From SIG455 sp045659025 (GTDB lineage: Bacteria; Bacillota; Clostridia; UMGS1810): a stretch of 15,237 nt of DNA. The stretch covers positions 1-15,237 of the forward strand of contig JAZOWA010000067.1 in NCBI GenBank assembly GCA_045659025.1, in the 5' to 3' direction. Shown here in pieces: positions 5,889 through 13,546 of the stretch. The translations under genes and the position numbers were made by a program. The notes below the pieces were generated by a model. It saw nothing but the letters and a program-made list of their open reading frames with translations. It did not search any database and was not told where the DNA came from. Numbering within the stretch: position 1 is the first letter of the stretch; each line of letters opens with the position of its first letter.

Positions 5889-6443
5889 ATGACAAAAGCA
5901 GAGATCCGCATAATGTATAAACATCTAAGAAGCGGTATGGACAGAGAGGAAATATCCACTCTCAGCGCTTTGGCGGCGGAGCGCTTTACCACTGCGGATA
6001 TATACAAGAGTGCAGATACGATTATGATTTATATGCCAATCGGCAGTGAGGCAGACACCTCTGCAATTATGAATCAGGCAATTTCCGATGGTAAACGCAT
6101 TGCTTTGCCTGTTACCTCGGCGGAGGGGGATATTACTCCCGTGTATGCCACTCCGGAAACTTCTTTTGTCAGGGGGAACTTTTCAATCCCCGAGCCGGCA
6201 GAACGGGAGGTTGCATCCGTTGAGGATATAGATGTGGTTATTATCCCTGGTATTGCCTTTGACAGATCAGGTGGCAGGGTGGGCTACGGCAAGGGCTGTT
6301 ATGACCGTTTCTTGCCCCGCACAAACGCCCTTAAAATCGGCTACTGTTTTGAGGCGTTTATATGCGATAAAATTGACACCGATCCCTTGGATATTCCCGT
6401 GGATTTTCTCCTTACGGAAAAAGGTCTTTCAAAGTGCAGATAA
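5889..6443 (+). CDS. 5-formyltetrahydrofolate cyclo-ligase (MTHFS)
   Basis: This 184-residue cytosolic enzyme uses ATP to convert 5-formyl-THF to 5,10-methenyl-THF, returning stored folate to the one-carbon pool. The family signature is clear: YMPIGSEADT near residue 48, IIPGIAFDRSGGR (118-130) and the nucleotide-binding GRVGYGKGCYDRFL at 129-142. Length is normal (about 180-200). AGGAGGTGA six bases before the ATG fixes the start. It is transcribed from its own promoter and is separated from prfA by 192 bases with a hairpin and another promoter, so it appears monocistronic. Confidence 0.95.
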   Translation: MTKAEIRIMYKHLRSGMDREEISTLSALAAERFTTADIYKSADTIMIYMPIGSEADTSAIMNQAISDGKRIALPVTSAEGDITPVYATPETSFVRGNFSIPEPAEREVASVEDIDVVIIPGIAFDRSGGRVGYGKGCYDRFLPRTNALKIGYCFEAFICDKIDTDPLDIPVDFLLTEKGLSKCR

Positions 6444-6505
6444 CCCCCAATTTTTACTGTGAAAAATCACAAAAAATACGCACTTTTTTTTATAAAAAAT
6501 CATAA

Positions 6506-6558
6506 AAAAACCCTTTATTTTTTTGTAACTATATGTTATAATAAATAAAAGGGTTTTT
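6506..6558. terminator. A/T-rich inverted repeat between the cyclo-ligase and prfA genes
   Basis: AAAAACCCTTT (6506-6516) pairs with AAAGGGTTTTT (6548-6558), enclosing a 31-base loop. The right arm ends in a T-run, so it could act as a terminator for the upstream gene. The predicted prfA -10 lies inside the loop. A smaller TGTGA/TCACA hairpin follows the cyclo-ligase stop. Confidence 0.4.
6534..6542 (+). promoter_or_regulatory. Extended -10 promoter of the prfA operon
   Basis: TGTTATAAT at 6534-6542 is a perfect extended -10. The -35 position 17 bases upstream (TTTATT) is poor. The leader would be about 87 bases, containing a TGCTT/AAGCA hairpin (6560-6573), and ends at GAGGTGG before the ATG at 6636. 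Confidence 0.55.
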
Positions 6559-6635
6559 GTGCTTAAAAAAGCAATCGTCTTTTTGCGGCAGACCCCTTGG
6601 CATCACGGTTGTTTTCAATGTTTTGAGGTGGACAG

Positions 6636-7709
6636 ATGTTCGATAAATTGTCTTTTCTGGAAGAGAGATTTGCAGACCTGGAGAGTAAGATATCCGACTC
6701 GGCGGTTATAGCCGATCAGGAGTTGTGGCGTAAGCTCTGCAAGGAGCATTCCGATATTTCTCCCATTGTCGCAAAATACAGAGAATATAATAAACTTAAA
6801 AGCGATATTGCCGAAGCAAACGAACTGCTCTCCGGCACAGTGGATAAAGACTTCCGCGAGCTTATCGAGGCAGACCTTGAAGAGTGCAGAGAAAGCATTG
6901 CGAAGGTAGAGGAGGAGCTCAAGATACTTCTCCTTCCCAAAGACCCTAACGACAGCAAGAATGTCATCGTGGAAATCCGCGGTGGTGCAGGTGGTGATGA
7001 GGCTGCCCTTTTTGCAGGAGTGCTGTTCCGTATGTATTCCATGTACGCCGAGGCGAACCGTTGGGGAGTCGAGATCCTCTCTTCCAACGAGACGGAACTT
7101 GGCGGATATAAAGAGATTTCCTTCTCCATCAACGGAGCGGGTGCATATAGCAAACTCAAGTTTGAAAGCGGAGTGCACAGAGTACAGCGCATTCCCGCCA
7201 CAGAGTCAGGTGGCAGAATCCACACCTCCACAGTCACCGTTGCGGTGCTTCCCGAGGTGGAGGATGTAGAAGTTGAGATCAATGCCAACGATTTGCGTAT
7301 AGATGTTTTCCGTGCAGGCGGTCCCGGCGGTCAGTGTGTAAACACCACCGACTCCGCAGTGCGTATCACCCATATCCCTACGGGTATCGTGGTATCCTGT
7401 CAGGATGAGAAGAGCCAGCACAAGAATAAAGACAAAGCAATGAAGATTCTCCGTTCCAGAATATATGACAAGGCGTTGCAGGAGCATAATGATGCTATTT
7501 CTGCAGAACGAAAAAGTCAGGTGGGCACGGGCGACCGTTCCGAGAGAATCCGCACATATAACTATCCTCAGGGCAGGGTGACCGACCACAGAATATCCCT
7601 CACCCTTCATAGACTTGATGCTGTGCTTAACGGCGATTTGACCGAGATAATAGACGCTCTTATCACCACAGACCAGAGCGAGAAACTTAAATTAAGCGAG
7701 AGTAACTGA
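6636..7709 (+). CDS. prfA: Peptide chain release factor 1
   Basis: RF1 recognises UAA and UAG in the ribosomal A site and triggers hydrolysis of peptidyl-tRNA. The 357-residue protein has the RF1-type tripeptide Pro187-Ala-Thr in RIPATESGGRIHTS (RF2 would have SPF) and the catalytic GGQ at 231-233 in AGGPGGQCVNTTDSAV. The N-terminal coiled-coil domain covers about residues 1-100. It is first in an operon whose next gene begins one base after the stop. PrmC, which methylates the GGQ glutamine and often follows prfA, is not in this window. GAGGTGG about five bases before the ATG supports the start. Confidence 0.98.
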   Translation: MFDKLSFLEERFADLESKISDSAVIADQELWRKLCKEHSDISPIVAKYREYNKLKSDIAEANELLSGTVDKDFRELIEADLEECRESIAKVEEELKILLLPKDPNDSKNVIVEIRGGAGGDEAALFAGVLFRMYSMYAEANRWGVEILSSNETELGGYKEISFSINGAGAYSKLKFESGVHRVQRIPATESGGRIHTSTVTVAVLPEVEDVEVEINANDLRIDVFRAGGPGGQCVNTTDSAVRITHIPTGIVVSCQDEKSQHKNKDKAMKILRSRIYDKALQEHNDAISAERKSQVGTGDRSERIRTYNYPQGRVTDHRISLTLHRLDAVLNGDLTEIIDALITTDQSEKLKLSESN

Positions 7710-7710
7710 T

Positions 7711-8715
7711 ATGACCAAGATCATTACGGCAGATAATATTGACGAAGCGGCAGAATGTATCCGACGTGGTGGCACGGTGGTTTTCCCGACGGAGACGGTG
7801 TATGGCCTCGGCGCGAATGCATTGGATGATGATGCGGTGCGCTCCATATACGTTGCCAAGGGCAGACCTTCGGATAATCCCTTGATAGTACATATTGCCG
7901 ACAGGTCAGATGTGTATAAGCTCTGCCGAGAGGTGAGTGACAATGCGGAGAAGCTTATGGATAAGTTCTTCCCCGGCTCTCTCACTTTGATTATGAAGAA
8001 AGCCTCCTGCCTTGGCGGTGTTGTCACCGCAGGTCTTGACACAGTGGCAATAAGGATGCCCTCAAATCCCATTGCAGCCGAGCTGATATACAAAAGCGGT
8101 TGTTATATTGCTGCTCCTTCGGCAAACTTGTCGGGCAGTCCCAGCCCCACGGTGCTTCGCCACGTGGTTGACGATATGGATGGCAGGGTAGACTATATAA
8201 TTGACGGTGGCAACTGTGATATAGGCGTGGAGTCCACAGTAGTAGATTTAAGCGGTGATGTCCCCGAGATACTTCGTCCCGGAAAGACCACTTATGAAGA
8301 ATTAAGAGAGATACTTCCCGATATAATCATTAACGAGGCCATCCTCGGCAAGACGGATACCCCCAAAAGTCCCGGCACCAAATACACCCACTATTCACCC
8401 AAGGCGGATGTTACTGTGGTTTCAGGCAGCAAGGAGAATGTCCGCAGAGTGATAGAGGATAAGATTGCCACCACTTCCGATTGCGGAGTTCTCACCTATA
8501 AGGGTGGTGCCTATGAGGGCGCGATCACAATCGATGCGGGTGACAATATGGAGCAATACGCGGCAAACCTTTTCTATAATCTCCGTCTTTTTGACGAGAA
8601 GGGTGCAAAGGTTGTGTATGCCGAGTTTGCAGATGAAGGCGGTATAGGTCTTGCCGTTAAGAACAGACTTTTCAAATCCGCAGGCCACAAAGTAATATAT
8701 GCAGATAACTTGTGA
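7711..8715 (+). CDS. tsaC: L-threonylcarbamoyladenylate synthase, Sua5 type
   Basis: This enzyme makes threonylcarbamoyl-AMP from threonine, bicarbonate and ATP, the first step of t6A37 modification of ANN-decoding tRNAs. The YrdC domain (about residues 1-205) shows GTVVFPTETVYGLG (21-34), KGRPSDNPL (50-58) and APSAN (135-139). The linker SPGTKYTHYSP (220-230) and an extra C-terminal domain to residue 334 mark it as the two-domain Sua5 form (B. subtilis YwlC), not the short TsaC. The start is one base after the prfA stop with no good Shine-Dalgarno, so translation is probably coupled. The partner TsaD is three genes downstream in the same operon. Confidence 0.96.
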   Translation: MTKIITADNIDEAAECIRRGGTVVFPTETVYGLGANALDDDAVRSIYVAKGRPSDNPLIVHIADRSDVYKLCREVSDNAEKLMDKFFPGSLTLIMKKASCLGGVVTAGLDTVAIRMPSNPIAAELIYKSGCYIAAPSANLSGSPSPTVLRHVVDDMDGRVDYIIDGGNCDIGVESTVVDLSGDVPEILRPGKTTYEELREILPDIIINEAILGKTDTPKSPGTKYTHYSPKADVTVVSGSKENVRRVIEDKIATTSDCGVLTYKGGAYEGAITIDAGDNMEQYAANLFYNLRLFDEKGAKVVYAEFADEGGIGLAVKNRLFKSAGHKVIYADNL

Positions 8716-8734
8716 AAGGCATAGGTTGCAGATA

Positions 8735-9187
8735 ATGAATATTGTATTTGTGTGCACAGGCAATAGCTGCCGAAGCCCTATGGCAGAGGGATTGCTCAAA
8801 TCCCTTGCAGGAGATGAATATCACATCACCTCCGCAGGCACAAGTGCTTATAATCCCCATAGCGCAAGTGATAATGCCATCACCGCTATGAGCGAGATGG
8901 GCATAGATATTTCAGATCACGTTTCCACTCAGGTAAATGGCGATATTATTGCAAATGCCGATCTGGTGCTCACTTTGACGGCAGGTCACAAGTATATATT
9001 GGTCGACCTCTTCCCTCAATACAGGGATAAGGTGTTTACCCTTTGTGAGTACGCCTATGATGAAGAGGGAGATATTGCCGACCCTTACGGCGGAGATATA
9101 AATGTGTACCGCAATTGTGCTTTGCAGATTAAGGATGCGGTTTGTGCAGTATATGACAAGCTCGCATCAGCTGGTGATGAAATATGA
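8735..9187 (+). CDS. ywlE: Low-molecular-weight phosphatase, YwlE-like (protein arginine or tyrosine phosphatase)
   Basis: This is a 150-residue LMW-PTP fold enzyme. The P-loop Cys7-(X)5-Arg13 is in FVCTGNSCRSPMAE, and the general-acid loop is DPYGG (Asp116). In B. subtilis YwlE, the Thr in CTGNTCRS selects phospho-arginine, while classical tyrosine phosphatases carry a bulky residue there. Here it is Ser11, closer to the arginine type. The B. subtilis gene order (prfA, ywlC, ywlE) agrees. The start is taken at 8735, because MNIVFVCTGN matches the family exactly; the in-frame ATG at 8699 overlaps tsaC and adds a non-homologous leader. It lies 19 bases after tsaC and overlaps rimI by four bases. 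Substrate remains inferred; no McsB kinase is in the window. Confidence 0.9.
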   Translation: MNIVFVCTGNSCRSPMAEGLLKSLAGDEYHITSAGTSAYNPHSASDNAITAMSEMGIDISDHVSTQVNGDIIANADLVLTLTAGHKYILVDLFPQYRDKVFTLCEYAYDEEGDIADPYGGDINVYRNCALQIKDAVCAVYDKLASAGDEI

Positions 9188-9618
9188 TTACAGGTGCAGA
9201 TTGCATTAAATACATAGAGGATATAGATAATATCAATGCCCTGTCCTTTGCTCATCCCTGGAGCCGTCGTCTCATTGAAGAGGATATGGCAAACCCCAAT
9301 AGCTTTTACGTGGTGGAGGCAGAAGGAGACCGCGCCATCGGCTATGGTGCAATCACCGTCATAGCAGGTGAGGCCAATGTCACAAACATTGCCACCCATC
9401 CCGACTATCGCAGACAAGGTGTGGGAATAAGGATAATGGATCGCCTTATCCGATATTGCACAGATAATAATCTTATTCTTATCACCCTGGAGGTGCGTAA
9501 GAGTAACTTATCCGCAGTTTCCCTTTATGAGAAATCCGGCTTCGTCATAGAAGGCGAGCGAAAGGGATACTACGCCGATAACGGCGAGGATGCATTGATA
9601 ATGACTTTAAGGTGGTGA
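9184..9618 (+). CDS. rimI: GNAT acetyltransferase, RimI family
   Basis: This 144-residue GNAT enzyme is expected to transfer acetyl from acetyl-CoA to an N-terminal alanine, classically that of ribosomal protein S18. The acetyl-CoA loop RRQGVG lies at 76-81, and the late motif LEVRKSNLSAVSLYEKSGF (102-120) is the RimI signature. PWSRRLIEED near the N-terminus also fits. It begins in an ATGA overlap with the phosphatase stop and ends four bases before tsaD. The rimI-tsaD pairing is common in bacteria, which supports the name over a generic GNAT; the usual neighbour tsaB is absent. Confidence 0.92.
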   Translation: MITGADCIKYIEDIDNINALSFAHPWSRRLIEEDMANPNSFYVVEAEGDRAIGYGAITVIAGEANVTNIATHPDYRRQGVGIRIMDRLIRYCTDNNLILITLEVRKSNLSAVSLYEKSGFVIEGERKGYYADNGEDALIMTLRW

Positions 9619-9622
9619 TAAC

Positions 9623-10660
9623 TTGTCACTGATTCTGGGAATAGAGAGTTCCTGCGACGAGACCGCCGCGGCCGTTGTGAAAGACGGGCGGGAGGTTATG
9701 TCAAATATAATATCCACTCAGGTGGAGATACATAAGAAATACGGCGGTGTAGTCCCCGAGATAGCATCAAGGAAGCACCTTGAAGCCGTCAATGCGGTTA
9801 TATCCGAGGCAGTAGACAAGGCGGGTATCACCTTTGACGATTTAGACGCCATAAGCGTCACTTATGCCCCCGGTCTTGTGGGCGCGCTTTTAGTGGGTGT
9901 ATCGGCAGCGAAGGCACTTGCCTTTGCATTGGACAAGCCCCTTGTCCCCGTTCATCATATAAGAGGTCATATATGCGCCAACTTCATTGAGCACAAAGAT
10001 CTCAAACCCCCGTTTATATGCCTTGTTGCATCGGGTGGCCATAGCCACATAGTCAAGGTCTGTGACTATACAGAGTTTGAGGTGTTGGGCAGGACCCGTG
10101 ATGATGCCGCGGGTGAGGCGTTTGATAAGGTGGCAAGGATTTTGGGGTTACCCTATCCCGGTGGCCCTGAGATAGACAAATGCGCCGTAGGTGGCAATGA
10201 GGACTTTGTTAAGTTCAAGAAGGTCTCCTTCGGTGACGGCAACTATGATTTCAGCTTCAGCGGTATCAAGACAGGCGTTTTGAATTACGTGAATAACGCT
10301 CGTCAGCGAGGCGAGGAGTTTGATATCAAAGATGTTGCAGCAAGCTTTCAGAAAAGCGTTGTGGAAGTCCTCTGTGACAGACTTTTCGAAGCAGCGAAAG
10401 AGCATGGTATCAATAAGATTGCTCTGGCAGGCGGTGTGGCAGCCAACTCCCGACTCCGCAGAGAGATAGAGTCAAGGGGAGAGGGGTACGAGATATACTT
10501 CCCTTCATTGGGATTTTGCACCGATAACGCCGCAATGATAGCCAGCAGCGGATACTATGAATTTGAAAAAGGCAATATTGCTCATTTGAGCTTAAATGCA
10601 ATTCCTTATCTGGAAATTGATAATATAATTCAAGGAGGAGTAAGAAATGAAAAGATTTAA
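9623..10660 (+). CDS. tsaD: tRNA threonylcarbamoyladenosine transferase catalytic subunit TsaD
   Basis: This 345-residue ASKHA-fold protein transfers the threonylcarbamoyl group from the Sua5 product to A37 of tRNA, together with TsaB and TsaE. It begins LILGIESSCDET, has the metal ligands His112 and His116 in HHIRGH and Asp301 in FCTDNAAM, plus ASGGHSH (137-142) and GGVAANSRLR (270-279). The start is TTG at 9623, preceded by GGTGGTGA; no in-frame ATG matches the conserved N-terminus. tsaB and tsaE are not in this window and must be elsewhere. The last 14 bases overlap the start of the SLH protein gene, whose Shine-Dalgarno lies inside tsaD. Confidence 0.97.
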   Translation: MSLILGIESSCDETAAAVVKDGREVMSNIISTQVEIHKKYGGVVPEIASRKHLEAVNAVISEAVDKAGITFDDLDAISVTYAPGLVGALLVGVSAAKALAFALDKPLVPVHHIRGHICANFIEHKDLKPPFICLVASGGHSHIVKVCDYTEFEVLGRTRDDAAGEAFDKVARILGLPYPGGPEIDKCAVGGNEDFVKFKKVSFGDGNYDFSFSGIKTGVLNYVNNARQRGEEFDIKDVAASFQKSVVEVLCDRLFEAAKEHGINKIALAGGVAANSRLRREIESRGEGYEIYFPSLGFCTDNAAMIASSGYYEFEKGNIAHLSLNAIPYLEIDNIIQGGVRNEKI

Positions 10661-12470
10661 GGGTTTACTTGCATTGGTACTTGCGGTAGCAGTAATCGGA
10701 GGTGCGTCCTTCACTGCAATGGCAAAGGATTTCAGCGACGTTAGTGAAGCTGAATATTCCTGGTGTGTCAAAGAGATTGGTGAGATGGCAGATGATGGCA
10801 TCATCAATGGTTATGAAGACGGCACATTCCAGCCTGCAAAGACAGTTAGCAAACTCGAGTCACTTGTTCTCGTTGCCCGTATACTCGGCAGTGGCGAGGA
10901 AGTAAATGAATTGTTGCTTGAAAAAGGCAAAGATCTCTATGGCGAGGCTGTTGAAGAATACGAACTCGGCTTCGGTGTTGATGAGGTTTGCTTCCTTTTG
11001 GTTAAAGGTATAATTTCTGAAGACGAACTTGATGACTATCTCTCAAGTGCCAATGAGGGTATGAAGCGTTACGAAGTAGCTGTTCTTCTTACCAAAGCAA
11101 TGGGCGCAGAGAAGGAAGTTAAAGAGAAGGTTGCAGTAGTATTGGAATATGCAGACACAATGCAGATTCCCTCATCTGCAAGAAAGTACGTTGAGTACGT
11201 AAGCACAGCAGGTCTTATGAAGGGTATGGACGATAATAAGTTCGCTCCCACAGAAGACGTAAACAGAGCACAGATGGCACTTATGCTTTATCGTCTTAAG
11301 GGTCTTACCAACTACGTGACCTTCACAGGTATCGTAGCATCCTATGATAAGTCCTCAAGAACTATCCGCTTCAAGACAGGCGAGGATATTGACAAGGCAT
11401 ACACAGTACTTCCCGCAGTTGTTACACTTCGTTGTGATGGCGAGGAGATTTCTCCCGATGCGATCACAGTTGGTTGGGAAGCAGTTGTAACCACTAAAGA
11501 CGATATGCTTTCTGCTATTGATTTTATGGCAGCACAGAGCGATGGCAAGGTGGCAGGTAAGCTCCTTTCCGTTATCAGAAACGCAGGTAACATCAGCCTC
11601 AAGATTGAAGAGATGACAGGGCTTGAGAAGGAAGAGGTTACATACAAAGTTTCCGAGGATGTAGTAGTTACCTACAATGGCAAAGACGCCACAATTGCAA
11701 AACTCACCACAGGTGATTATGTAAAACTCAACATCTCCAAGAACAAGGTTACCGTAATTGACGGCGAGTCCAGCACCCGCACAATCAATGGTACAATTGC
11801 AGCAATCGATCTTGAAGAGGGCGTTAAGTTCACCATCAAGGTAGGCGAGAATGAAGAAACATATTTCGCAGCATCCAATGCCAAGGTAGCAAGAAACAGT
11901 GGCAGTGCGAAACTTTCTGACATCCTTGTTGGCGATAAAGCAAAGGTAAAACTCGAGTACAATATCATCACTAATATCGAGGCTACCAGCACCAGCACAG
12001 CTGATACAGGTATCATCCTCGGCGTGAACATTTCTACAACTCCCACATTGAAAATAAAAATCGGCAACACCGTTGCAGAGTATCCTATCGCACGTGACGC
12101 GCAGATCCTCCTTGACGGTAAAGCAGGTACAATCTATGATCTCCGTCTTAACTCCAATGCCACAATCACAATGGAGAGCGACAGTATCGTGAAGATTGCT
12201 ACCAAGCCCGTTGACGACGTTACAGAGGTTAAGGGTGAAGTTACTGCAGTTAACGTAGCATACGATCTCATCCAGATCAGATACATTGATCCCGTGTCCT
12301 CCACAGAGAACGTTGAGCAGGTATTTGTTAAGAGCGGAGCAAAGATTATCTCTATCTCCTCCTCAACCGATAAGAAACTCAAAGACGTTCAGGTAGGTCA
12401 GACCGTTACAGCTATGGGTTCACGTTCATCAGGCGTGTTTGAAGCAACCACAGTAATTATCATGAACTGA
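10647..12470 (+). CDS. SLH-domain surface protein with five beta-repeats
   Basis: This is a 607-residue exported protein. Residues 1-26 are a Sec signal peptide with an AMA cleavage site. Three S-layer homology domains follow: about 29-82 (FSDVSEAEYSWCVKEIGEM, GIINGYEDGTFQPAKTVSK), a degenerate second at 100-153, and 166-220 (MKGMDDNKFAPTEDVNRAQM). SLH triplets bind pyruvylated secondary wall polysaccharide, so it should be anchored on the cell surface. From residue 225 to the end, five diverged units of about 75 residues begin at 227 (TGIVASYD), 303 (AGKLLSVI), 381 (NGTIAAID), 454 (TGIILGVN) and 529 (KGEVTAVN). They are Val/Ile/Thr-rich and presumably beta-stranded; no catalytic motif is visible. 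AAGGAGG eight bases upstream fixes the ATG, which lies inside tsaD. A TATAAT at 10624-10629 lacks a -35, so an independent promoter is unproven. Confidence 0.93.
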   Translation: MKRFKGLLALVLAVAVIGGASFTAMAKDFSDVSEAEYSWCVKEIGEMADDGIINGYEDGTFQPAKTVSKLESLVLVARILGSGEEVNELLLEKGKDLYGEAVEEYELGFGVDEVCFLLVKGIISEDELDDYLSSANEGMKRYEVAVLLTKAMGAEKEVKEKVAVVLEYADTMQIPSSARKYVEYVSTAGLMKGMDDNKFAPTEDVNRAQMALMLYRLKGLTNYVTFTGIVASYDKSSRTIRFKTGEDIDKAYTVLPAVVTLRCDGEEISPDAITVGWEAVVTTKDDMLSAIDFMAAQSDGKVAGKLLSVIRNAGNISLKIEEMTGLEKEEVTYKVSEDVVVTYNGKDATIAKLTTGDYVKLNISKNKVTVIDGESSTRTINGTIAAIDLEEGVKFTIKVGENEETYFAASNAKVARNSGSAKLSDILVGDKAKVKLEYNIITNIEATSTSTADTGIILGVNISTTPTLKIKIGNTVAEYPIARDAQILLDGKAGTIYDLRLNSNATITMESDSIVKIATKPVDDVTEVKGEVTAVNVAYDLIQIRYIDPVSSTENVEQVFVKSGAKIISISSSTDKKLKDVQVGQTVTAMGSRSSGVFEATTVIIMN

Positions 12471-12484
12471 TAAATCATATTTTC

Positions 12485-12520
12485 AAACGGGCCGAATATA
12501 AATTCGGTCCGTTTTCCTTT
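12485..12520 (+). terminator. Terminator of the prfA-SLH operon
   Basis: AAACGGGCCGAAT (12485-12497) pairs with ATTCGGTCCGTTT (12502-12514), with one G-T wobble and loop ATAA. TTTTCCTTTTT follows. Confidence 0.85.
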
Positions 12521-12531
12521 TTAAGGTGTAT

Positions 12532-12558
12532 TTGTTAGCCGATTGGGTAAAATAACAA
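12532..12558. promoter_or_regulatory. TTGTTA-N15-TAACAA inverted repeat upstream of ldh
   Basis: TTGTTA (12532-12537) and TAACAA (12553-12558) are exact inverted half-sites resembling those of the redox repressor Rex, whose known operators have a much shorter spacer. LDH genes are classic Rex targets, but the 15-base gap is not canonical. No clear sigma-A promoter could be placed in this gap. It could be chance in AT-rich DNA. Confidence 0.2.
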
Positions 12559-12583
12559 AAACGCCTTTGAAAGGAAAGAGGAT

Positions 12584-13537
12584 ATGACAGGAGAAAAAAG
12601 GAAAGTTACTGTAATTGGCACAGGCTTCGTGGGTATGAGTTATGCATATTCAATGCTCAACCAGAACGTATGCGATGAGCTGGTGCTGATAGATATTGAT
12701 GCAAAAAGAGCCGAAGGCGAGGCAAAGGATTTGAATCACGGACTTGCCTTCTCCGGCTCTAATATGAAGATTTATGCAGGGAATTATAGTGACTGTGCAG
12801 ACGCAGATATGGCGGTTATATGCGCAGGTGTGGCGCAGAAGTCGGGGGAATCCCGTACGGACCTTTTGCGTCGCAATACCGAGGTTTTCAAATCCGTTGT
12901 CACACCCATAGTGGAGTCGGGCTTTTCGGGAATATTTCTGATAGCCACCAATCCCGTGGATATAATGACACGTCTTGTCAGGGACATTTCAGGGTTTGAC
13001 TCTTCAAGGGTAATCGGTACGGGCACCACATTAGATACCGCGAGACTCAGGTATCTTTTGGGTGACTATTTTGATATCGACCCCCGTAATGTTCATGCCT
13101 ATGTAATTGGTGAACACGGTGACAGTGAGTTTGTCCCCTGGTCACAGGCAATGGTCGCCACCAAACCCGTTCTGGATGTGTGCGAACAGTCGGGGGGCAA
13201 GTACTGTCAGGTAGAGATGGAGAAAATCTCCCATCAGGTGCGGGATTCTGCTCAGCAGATAATAGAGGCAAAGAAAGCCACCTATTATGGTATAGGTATG
13301 TCAATGACCAGGATTACCAAAGCCATCTTGGGTAATGAGAATAGTGTTCTCACCGTGTCTGTATCCCTTAATGGCGAATACGGGCAGAAGGATGTGTGCA
13401 TAGGCGTTCCTGCTGTTGTCAATCGTAACGGCATCAGGGAGGTTGTGCGCCTCACCCTCACCAAGAACGAGCTTAATCTCTTTGCCGATTCCTGCGATAA
13501 ACTTCGGGATTTATACGGACAAATCAATTTACAATAA
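12584..13537 (+). CDS. ldh: L-lactate dehydrogenase
   Basis: This 317-residue NAD-dependent enzyme reduces pyruvate to L-lactate at the end of fermentation and regenerates NAD+. The Rossmann glycine motif VIGTGFVGMSYA is at residues 10-21, and an acidic residue after the second strand (IDID) fits NAD. Substrate specificity is given by Gln85 in AGVAQKSGESR, where malate dehydrogenase would carry Arg. Catalytic residues are Arg91, Asn123, Asp151, Arg154 and His178 in IGEHGDSEF. Length is standard. The start follows a GAAAGG site nine bases upstream; a second purine-rich stretch abuts the ATG. The RNase M5 gene starts nine bases after its stop with no terminator between, so the two are probably cotranscribed. 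Confidence 0.96.
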   Translation: MTGEKRKVTVIGTGFVGMSYAYSMLNQNVCDELVLIDIDAKRAEGEAKDLNHGLAFSGSNMKIYAGNYSDCADADMAVICAGVAQKSGESRTDLLRRNTEVFKSVVTPIVESGFSGIFLIATNPVDIMTRLVRDISGFDSSRVIGTGTTLDTARLRYLLGDYFDIDPRNVHAYVIGEHGDSEFVPWSQAMVATKPVLDVCEQSGGKYCQVEMEKISHQVRDSAQQIIEAKKATYYGIGMSMTRITKAILGNENSVLTVSVSLNGEYGQKDVCIGVPAVVNRNGIREVVRLTLTKNELNLFADSCDKLRDLYGQINLQ

Positions 13538-13546
13538 GGTGATACT

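Noticed and set aside
6549..6635. Riboswitch or T-box in the prfA leader
   Set aside because: The leader is only about 87 bases with one small hairpin, and no conserved T-box or riboswitch core could be found.
6716..7288. 190-codon frame on the minus strand inside prfA
   Set aside because: Composition is Ser/Leu-rich as expected from the complement of a coding strand. It has no Shine-Dalgarno, and prfA on the plus strand has all family motifs.
8699..8734. Earlier ATG for the YwlE-like phosphatase
   Set aside because: It overlaps the end of tsaC and adds 12 residues before the conserved beta strand that normally begins the protein.
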